Below, one piece after another: positions 1 through 6,000 of a DNA stretch of 8,683 nt; positions within the stretch are counted from its first letter, which is position 1; each line of letters opens with the position of its first letter. Under the pieces are notes generated by a model that saw only the letters and a program-made list of their open reading frames with translations, made no database searches and was not told the DNA's origin. The position numbers and the translations under genes are program-made. Origin of the DNA: an uncultured Clostridia bacterium (lineage in GTDB: Bacteria; Bacillota; Clostridia; Christensenellales; Borkfalkiaceae); the NCBI GenBank assembly GCA_947581885.1, contig CANPWF010000063.1, positions 1-8,683 of the forward strand, written 5' to 3'.

Positions 1-10
1 CCCACCCCCT

Positions 11-107
11 CAGTCACGGCAAGGGCAGCCGTGACAGCTCCCCCAGCGGGGGAGCCAAGGGGCAGGGAAAAGGGGCGGCGCGACTGCCCGAGCGGGGGAG
101 CCAAGGG
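11..107. repeat. Paired hairpin dispersed repeat with partial second copy
   Basis: Two perfect hairpins lie one base apart. The first has arms GTCACGGC (13-20) and GCCGTGAC (28-35) around a 7-nt loop. The second has arms GCTCCCCC (37-44) and GGGGGAGC (48-55) around AGC. The 17-base end of the second unit, AGCGGGGGAGCCAAGGG (45-61), recurs exactly at 91-107, so a truncated second copy follows. The layout resembles the CAGTCAGC..GCTCCCCC..GGGGGAGCC intergenic repeats I recall from clostridial genomes (recognition from memory, not searched). No T-tract follows either hairpin, so a rho-independent terminator is not supported. Function unknown. Confidence 0.75.
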
Positions 108-130
108 AACGAGCGGAAGGGCACGCGCCT

Positions 131-264
131 CGCACCTCATCCTGCCCGACCGTAGGGCGCACGAGCCGCAAGGCGAAGTAACGCAGTGAAGGATCTCGCC
201 CCGCTCCATACGTACATGTCTGTTGGGAGAGGTGCGAGATTTTTCGACTGCGCTCGAAATGAGG
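131..264. repeat. Quasi-palindromic dispersed repeat, left copy (family B)
   Basis: The element has nested inverted arms: CCTCAT (135-140) with ATGAGG (259-264), and ATCTCGC (193-199) with GCGAGAT (234-240). The inner stem extends imperfectly outward through CGCAGT (183-188) and ACTGCG. The non-palindromic loop (CTCCATACGTACATGTCTGTTGG) is shared with the copy at 8434-8542, which lies in the same orientation. Relative to that copy this one carries roughly 30 extra bases between CCTCATCCTG and ACGCAGTGAAGG. It belongs to the family whose spurious translation reads HPERSEGS, well known as a false-gene source. It does not encode a protein here. Confidence 0.8.
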
Positions 265-368
265 CAGAAGGGAGAAAAGCCTTCCCCCGAACGGTTTCGC
301 GGGGGTGTTGATAACCCGACAAAAATCGGGGCGAAAACCCAAAAATTTCAAAAAGAATGTGCAAACGC

Positions 369-396
369 TTGACAATCGGGGGGGGGACGTTATAAT
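369..396 (+). promoter_or_regulatory. Promoter P1, full consensus with G9 tract in the spacer
   Basis: TTGACA (369-374) and TATAAT (391-396) both match the SigA/sigma-70 consensus at every position and are separated by 16 bp, one short of the usual optimum of 17. Nine consecutive G residues (378-386) fill most of the spacer. A-tracts upstream (321-354) resemble an UP-element. The predicted start is near 402-404, inside a DnaA-box sequence. The nearest downstream gene on this strand starts at 712, giving a leader of about 310 nt unless P1 serves a small RNA. The hexamers are directly visible; activity is inferred. Confidence 0.75.
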
Positions 397-400
397 AGCA

Positions 401-409
401 TGTGGATAA
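401..409 (-). promoter_or_regulatory. Perfect DnaA box at the P1 start site
   Basis: TGTGGATAA is the exact reverse complement of the DnaA-box consensus TTATCCACA. It lies 4 bases past the P1 -10 hexamer, covering the predicted transcription start. A one-mismatch relative, TGTTGATAA, lies at 306-314 in the same orientation, 95 bp upstream, and both are followed by C. A 9-mer match can arise by chance, and neither dnaA nor other replication genes are in the window, so an origin is not claimed. Repression of P1 by DnaA is a possible reading. Confidence 0.4.
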
Positions 410-547
410 CGTATTTTCTGTTTTTTCGAAGAAAGTCGGAAACTGAAAATCCCGAACAATTCGAAATACTTTCGTGAAAATCAAGTTCGAAATCCCGCAA
501 AAATTCGCGAAAAAGGAGGAAAACGCCCACCCCCCCCGCATATTCGT

Positions 548-576
548 TTGCGCTTTTTCAATAAATATTGTATAAT
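548..576 (+). promoter_or_regulatory. Promoter P2, proximal to the operon
   Basis: TTGCGC (548-553, 4 of 6 to consensus) and TATAAT (571-576, perfect) are separated by 17 bp. The start would fall near 583, giving a leader of about 130 nt before the ATG at 712. The spacer holds a small inverted repeat, CAATA-AA-TATTG (559-570), which could be an operator or simply AT-rich sequence. A C8 tract (530-537) ends ten bases upstream of the -35. P2 is closer to the genes than P1 but has the weaker -35. Confidence 0.6.
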
Positions 577-629
577 CCCCTAAACACATTTGTGCGAAGC
601 GCAGCTTCGGGCTCTGTGCGCGGGTCAAA

Positions 630-710
630 ATGAGAAAAAATATGGGAGGAGCCAAAGACGAACAGACAAGCGCGTCCGTTGTAATTGTCGACGTTATGGG
701 CAAAGTATGA
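630..710 (+). CDS. Possible 26-residue leader peptide (uORF)
   Basis: ATG at 630 opens a 26-codon frame, starting MRKNMGGAK and ending VDVMGKV, that stops with TGA at 708-710. One base later comes the ATG (712) of the ABC ATPase gene, which has no good Shine-Dalgarno site of its own. This spacing is what translational coupling by termination-reinitiation would need. Against it, no strong ribosome binding site precedes 630; a GGGAGGAG sequence (644-651) lies inside the frame instead. No similarity to any known peptide is recognised. It may well be chance. Confidence 0.25.
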   Translation: MRKNMGGAKDEQTSASVVIVDVMGKV

Positions 711-711
711 C

Positions 712-1434
712 ATGCTGGAAGTAATCGACTTTTCAAAGAAGTACGGAAACAACACAAACTACTCCGCGCATCACGTTTCCTTTACGGTGGAGGAAGGGGA
801 AGTGGTCGGGCTCGTCGGGAGCAACGGCGCGGGCAAATCCACCATCATCAAGAGCCTCATCGGCGTTCTTCCCTTCACGGAGGGGACGATTAAGATCGGC
901 GGGTACGACATCAACAAACAGCCCGAGAAGGCGAAGCGGCTTGTGGGCTACGTTCCCGACGATCACTCCGTCTATGAGAAGCTGACGGGCAGGGAATACA
1001 TCAACTACATCGGCAGTCTGTTCGGCGCGACGAAGGCGCAGAAGAAATTCGTCGTCGAACAGCTTGCGGAGAAGTTCGAGATCCGCTACGCGCTCGACGT
1101 GCAGATCGCGGGGTATTCGCACGGGATGCGGCAGAAGGTCTGCATCCTCGGGGCTTTGGCGCACGAACCCGCCCTCTGGGTGCTCGACGAACCGATGGTC
1201 GGGCTCGATCATCAGACGATGATGCTCCTTTGCGATTACATTCGCGGCTATGCGGACGGTGGGCGTTCGGTGCTCTTCTCCTCGCACAACCTCGAAGTCG
1301 TCCGCAAGACGTGCGATCGGGTGGTATTCATTCGGAAAGGGGAAGTCGCCAACATCGTCGACCTCACGAAAGAGAAGGATTTCGATCTCGACGGGTACTA
1401 TATGGAGCTCAACGAGGTACAGCGCGATGCGTGA
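712..1434 (+). CDS. ABC transporter ATP-binding protein (exporter type)
   Basis: This 240-residue protein is a single nucleotide-binding domain of normal length that would hydrolyse ATP on the cytoplasmic face to drive the permease encoded next. Visible motifs are Walker A GSNGAGKST (36-44), signature YSHGMRQK (135-142), Walker B VLDEP (157-161) followed by a GLD D-loop (164-166), and switch histidine H192 in SSH. The Q-loop position reads YVPDD (80-84), with Asp where Gln is canonical; Glu or Asp there and YSxGMxQK signatures are common in CcmA/EcsA-like ATPases of ABC-2 exporters. The ATG at 712 is chosen because family members begin at this MLEV strand. An in-frame TTG at 685 would add nine residues and also lacks a Shine-Dalgarno. 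The 3' end overlaps the permease start by 8 nt, showing translational coupling. The transported substrate cannot be told from the sequence. Confidence 0.93.
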   Translation: MLEVIDFSKKYGNNTNYSAHHVSFTVEEGEVVGLVGSNGAGKSTIIKSLIGVLPFTEGTIKIGGYDINKQPEKAKRLVGYVPDDHSVYEKLTGREYINYIGSLFGATKAQKKFVVEQLAEKFEIRYALDVQIAGYSHGMRQKVCILGALAHEPALWVLDEPMVGLDHQTMMLLCDYIRGYADGGRSVLFSSHNLEVVRKTCDRVVFIRKGEVANIVDLTKEKDFDLDGYYMELNEVQRDA

Positions 1435-3028
1435 TTTTCTTCGTTTGCAGCTCAAATTGAAGTGGGGGTTCAACCGCAACAACAGCAAGGCAAGCGCGAT
1501 CATGACCGCTGCCGCCGCCCTGCTCGCCGTGGCGATCGCCCTCGCGCTCGTCTACGCGCTCTCCTATGTGTTGAAGGCAAGCGTCGGTGTGGGAAACAAA
1601 CGCCTCGCCGTGCTCTATCTTACAATTATCATGGCAGGGCTCACCGTTGCCGCCACGGGAATGCAGATGAAACGTCTGTACCGCCCCGGGGATCTTCTCA
1701 TCACGGCACGCTTCCCGATGAGCCCTTTCAAGCTCTTTTTGTCCTATCTCATCCTCAATTACATCGACCTTTGCATCTATTCCGCGGTCCTCGTGTTGCC
1801 CGTGATGATCGTGTTCGGCTTCTCGATGCACTGCATTACCACGGTCTATATCTTCGGAGTGCTTTTGGGGACCGTCCTCATGCCCATGCTTCCGTTCGCG
1901 CTCTCTATCTTCATCGCGATCCCCGCGGTGTACATCTCCAACCTGCTCGAACGGCACGGGATCGTCCGCCTTGTGCTCTTCGTCGCCGTGCTCGTCGGCG
2001 CGTTCTTCCTGTACGATTACCTGCTCCGCGTCTTGGCGCAGTTCTTCATTCACAGGAATTGGGAGCAGGGCACCCTCGAAATTTGGGCGAAAGTCCTCGC
2101 GTCGTTGGATTGCCACTTCAATCCCTTGTACTATCTCGGGAACGCGATGTTCTTCGATAGTTTCTGGCTCGGGTTCGACGTGTACGTCGGCGCGTCCGTC
2201 GTGCTCGCGGCGGTCGGGGTGCTGTTGGCGAAGGCGGTGTGCGCGAATTTCAGGCGCAAGGCCCTCGAAAGCGGCGCGGCGCCCTTTGCGAGGAGAACGG
2301 TCATCGACGGCTACGGCAGCGGAAGGGCGATCCTCCGCCACTCCTTCAAGGAGATCCTTCGCACCAAAACCTATTCCTATTTCTATCTCGGGGTCGCGAT
2401 TTCCACCCCCGTCATGGTATTTTTCTGCAATCGGCTCGTGACGATGGTGGGCGAAGCGCAGATCGGCAAGGGGATCAATTTCGGGGCTTCGATGCTCGTC
2501 GTCTCCGTATTTATGGCGATGATCTGCTCGTTCACGAGTACCGTGATCAGCGCGGAGGGGAAGAACTTCTACATCACCAAACTCATCCCCGTGCCGTTCC
2601 GGAAACAGCTCCTCATCAAATCGCTTCTGAATATCGCGGTGACGACGGTCGCCCTCGCGATCAGCGTGACGGTGCTCGGCGCGTTGGAATTTTTGGGCTG
2701 GGAAGAACTCGTCGTCCTCACCGTATCCGAGCTCGTGCTCTCGGTGGGGCTGGTGTTCAACGGGGTGAATCTCAACCTCGCCAACCCGAACTTAAAGCCC
2801 AAGGCGAACGGGGAACCCGAAGAGATCAACATCACCTATATGCTCCTCATCGGTCTGGTGCTTGCCGCCCTCATGGGCGCGGGAAGCATCATCCTTCCCA
2901 AGGTGGAAGTGCTCGGCGCGGTGGGGACGTACCTTCTCGCCGTACTGCTCGCGGTCGTCTATTCTGCGATCAACATCCTTGTGTTCCGCGTCACGGCGAA
3001 TAGGAAATATCAAAAAATCGAGGCTTAA
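1427..3028 (+). CDS. ABC exporter-type integral membrane permease
   Basis: This 533-residue protein is the membrane partner of the preceding ATPase. Its ATG overlaps that gene's stop and is preceded by GAGGT (1414-1418) at an 8-nt spacing. About twelve hydrophobic segments are visible, near residues 24-48, 59-78, 101-133, 139-170, 178-203, 245-270, 320-340, 355-378, 402-425, 428-447, 473-495 and 500-523. The chain looks like two related halves: DLLITARFPMSPFKLFLSYLI in the first resembles EGKNFYITKLIPVPFRKQLL in the second. Each has an acidic/polar start, a proline-containing core and then a helix. This pattern, and the EGKNF..K..P phrase, recalls the large Firmicute ABC exporter membrane proteins of the putative ABC_tran_2 type; that family assignment is from memory and moderate. 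It is longer than a standard ABC-2 permease of about 250-400 residues. Substrate unknown; the adjacent giant surface protein suggests an envelope-related role. Confidence 0.85.
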   Translation: MRDFLRLQLKLKWGFNRNNSKASAIMTAAAALLAVAIALALVYALSYVLKASVGVGNKRLAVLYLTIIMAGLTVAATGMQMKRLYRPGDLLITARFPMSPFKLFLSYLILNYIDLCIYSAVLVLPVMIVFGFSMHCITTVYIFGVLLGTVLMPMLPFALSIFIAIPAVYISNLLERHGIVRLVLFVAVLVGAFFLYDYLLRVLAQFFIHRNWEQGTLEIWAKVLASLDCHFNPLYYLGNAMFFDSFWLGFDVYVGASVVLAAVGVLLAKAVCANFRRKALESGAAPFARRTVIDGYGSGRAILRHSFKEILRTKTYSYFYLGVAISTPVMVFFCNRLVTMVGEAQIGKGINFGASMLVVSVFMAMICSFTSTVISAEGKNFYITKLIPVPFRKQLLIKSLLNIAVTTVALAISVTVLGALEFLGWEELVVLTVSELVLSVGLVFNGVNLNLANPNLKPKANGEPEEINITYMLLIGLVLAALMGAGSIILPKVEVLGAVGTYLLAVLLAVVYSAINILVFRVTANRKYQKIEA

Positions 3029-3034
3029 AGGGGA
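3027..3034 (+). promoter_or_regulatory. Ribosome binding site of the giant surface-protein gene
   Basis: AAAGGGGA overlaps the permease stop codon (3026-3028) and ends 8 nt before the ATG at 3043. It fixes the start codon of the giant gene. Together with the 14-nt intergenic gap it shows that the third gene belongs to the same operon as the transporter, with no room for a separate promoter. Confidence 0.75.
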
Positions 3035-3042
3035 ATTACGCT

Positions 3043-6000
3043 ATGAAGAAACTGATGACATCGACGATCATCCTGCTCCCGCTGATCATTCTTGCGATCA
3101 TGCTGGTGAGCGGCGCGATCATGAGCCTTATCACGCACATCTATGTCGAATCGGTGGAATTCGTCGAAAAAGAGGACTTGGTCCTCGTGATGAAGGACGA
3201 GAACGCCCCGCCCTCCTCGACGGTCGCCGTCAACGTCCTTCCGTTGAAGGCGGAGAACCGCGAAGTCATCTTCTCCGCGGACGACGAAAACATCATCACC
3301 GTCGATCAAAACGGCACGGTCACCGCAAAGTTTTTCGGCGAGACGTACGTCTCCGTCGCGAGTGCGGAGAACGCCGCCGCCACGGCGAAGCGCAAAGTCA
3401 TCGTCACCGATAACACCGTCCACGCCATCGAGATCAAGGAGTTCGAGGGGGAAATGTACCGCGGGGACACGCAGAAGCTCCTCGCCGAGGCGTTCCCTTA
3501 CGAAGCCCTCAATAAAGATATTGTATGGACAACGTCGGATGAAAACGTCCTCTCCGTCTCCCCGAGCGGCGACGTCGTCTGCAAAGGGGCGGGGGAAGTG
3601 ACGATCACCGCAAGTTCCGCCGCCAAGCCCGACGTGAAGGCGACGGCGGTCATTCGTTGCCACGAGCCCCTTCTCGACCTCGACGCGGACCAAACGCCCG
3701 TCGTCACCGCGCTGACATCGGCGCAGTTCCCCGAACTTCATCCCACGCCCGCGAACGCGACGTTCACCGTCGTTTACACCTCTTCCGATCACAGCGTCGC
3801 CTCCGTCGATCAAAGCGGCGCGATCACCTTCCACAAGGAAGGAAAAACCGTCATCACGGCGACCGCGGTCGACGGCAAGGGCAACACGGACTCCGTCTCC
3901 GTCACCTACGACTGCACCGACGGTTACTTCACGGGCCCGCTCTTTGCGCAAACGAGCTATACCTTCGATTACGATGAACACGTAGGGCAGGATTTGGGGA
4001 TCGAAATTTCGAAATCGCCCGAATCGTCCTATCGGCTGATCACTTCCGTTGACTTTTCGAGAGACGGCCTCATCGAATACGACGACAACTCCGAAAGGTT
4101 CATCCTCCGTAATGTAGACGATACCGTCCCGCTCGGAACGGTGACGATCACCGTCCATGCGAGAAAATACAGCACCCAAACGCACGCCCTCCAAGAGTAC
4201 GATTCGGACATTTGCACCGTCACGCTCACCCGCAACACGAAATCGCTCTCCTTTGTGAAGTCCGATGGCACCGCGATCACCGAGATGAACATCACGTCGA
4301 GCAGCGTCTCCTTCACCGAAGGGGCGGCGGCGAGCGGGATCGGCGTTGTCGCGTCGCCCGCCAACCACACCGATACGATAAACTATTTCCTCGGCGAAAG
4401 GACGAATGCTACGCTCAAAGAGAGGGTGCTTACATTCTCCGAGGACGGCACGGCGGAAGTCACCGTCACGGCGGGGAGCGTTTCCGCCACCCTCACCGTC
4501 AACTATACGCATCAGGACGAAGCCGACAAAACGATCGAGATCAACGACACCCCCGAACAGTACGTCGTGCTGAACTATCAGAGCGAAACGAACTTCTCGA
4601 ACGGCATCCTGCAATTCACCACGCCCGAAGGCTGCACGGCGGAATGCAAGTCGTATGACGACAAAGTCGTGAAAGTCGAAGGCTCCAAACTCGTCCCTCA
4701 GAAGGGCGGATTCGCGACGGTCACCGTCACCTTCACCGCAGAGGACGGCGCACGGGCGGCGGGGGACACCTACACCATCCACGTCTATGTCGATCGCCCC
4801 GTCGAGGCGCATAGCATCACCTTCGATCGGGCGGAAGGCTTCACCACTTCCCTCGAAAAGATCGGATACACGGTGACGCTCTCCGTTCCCGCCGACGCGA
4901 TGGAGGGCAAGGAGCTCTTCTTCGGCGATACCCAAACAACTTGGAAAGAAGAGAACGGCACCCTCGTCGCGAGGGGCACCGCAGACTTCGGCGATCAAAA
5001 TTCTTTGAACCTCATCGCCGCCGTCCGCTATACTTCGGAAGCGGAGCCCTTCGGAAAGACGGACGAACTTTGCCGTCACACCTGCACCGTTCATACGACG
5101 CACGGCAACCTTTCCGAGGAACACGCCCCCACGGTTACTTATCATGAAGAAGCATTCAGCGCGACGGGCAACACACTTCACTTCACCAATCTCGGCGAAG
5201 AGCTGACCCTTCACATCGACGCAACAACGCCCGATCCCGCCGATTTTGTCCTCGAAGAAGGCAAGATCAAATTCGGCGCGGGCGTGGAATCGGGCGAGTT
5301 CGGCGTACAAATCACGATGGGAGAAGGGAACACCGCCACGGTGACGCTCACCGCGCTGAACGGCACCTATACGGGGCCGCTCACCACCACGCTCACCGTC
5401 GCGGGGCACGAGTTCAAAATCGATGTCACCATCGATGTCCTTGCCGATACGATCGAAGTGAAATACGATACGGAACAACTCACGGCAAACACGAGCTATT
5501 CGACGATGCTCTCCGCCCTCGATAATTTCCTCGTGGAGCTCTCCCGCAAGGATGAAAAAACCCTCACCGAGGCGGGCAAGAAGTTCACCTACACCGTTGG
5601 GGAAACGGAAAATTCCCCCGCAGGAAATTCCTTCTCTGTCACGCCGCAGGCGGGCACGAATAAAATCACCGTCAAGAGCGGCACGGCGGAATTTGTTTTC
5701 ACGATCGAAAAGGTCGCGCTTGCCGATCTCGATCTTCGCTTCCGCATCGAATATTCGGATAACGGGCACCTCACCACCGTCGGCGGGGAGTTCGGTATGA
5801 AAGATTCGCTTGTCGAATGCAATCTTCCGAGCGGGCTCCAAGGCACGTTCGATATTTGCGTGCTTCTTCCCGAGGGGAATTGGCTCGGCGGCATGGCGGA
5901 GAACGCGGGGGACGAATTCTCCGTTTCGCCTCTGACATCTTCCTTCAACGCCGCAACGCAGAAGATCACCGTATCGCTCGGCGACGAACGCTACTTTGTG

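Larger units (their letters stand above)
265..711 (+). other. Promoter and leader region of the ABC/surface-protein operon
   Basis: This stretch has no convincing protein gene. In order it contains a DnaA-box-like site (306-314), A-tracts starting near 321, 334, 341 and 350 that could act as an UP-element or bent DNA, promoter P1 (369-396), a perfect DnaA box (401-409), TTCGAA-like palindromes (425-511), an orphan AAAGGAGG (512-519), eight C residues (530-537), promoter P2 (548-576), a small hairpin CGAAGC-GCA-GCTTCG (595-609), and a possible 26-residue leader ORF (630-710). No rho-independent terminator is visible between P1 and the first gene, so P1 transcripts could read through into the operon. 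Confidence 0.6.

Noticed and set aside
13..55. The two left-hand hairpins as a terminator of an upstream gene
   Set aside because: No T-rich run follows either stem; they match a dispersed repeat type instead.
306..409. Possible replication origin
   Set aside because: Only one perfect and one imperfect DnaA box are present, with no box cluster, no clear unwinding element and no dnaA, dnaN or rpmH nearby.
400..477. Leaderless 25-codon ORF starting at the P1 start site (MWITYFLFF...)
   Set aside because: The ATG lies only 4 bases after the -10, probably upstream of the true start, and coincides with the DnaA-box sequence. No ribosome binding site or conserved feature supports it.
1250..1426. 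In-frame 5' extension of the permease reading frame to position 1250
   Set aside because: It would overlap the ATPase gene in another frame for about 180 bases with arginine/serine-rich sequence. The ATG at 1427 has a Shine-Dalgarno site and the usual short overlap of coupled genes.
733..1503. Minus-strand open frame across the ABC ATPase gene
   Set aside because: It is an antisense shadow of the same codon bias; the plus strand encodes intact Walker A, signature, Walker B and H-loop motifs.
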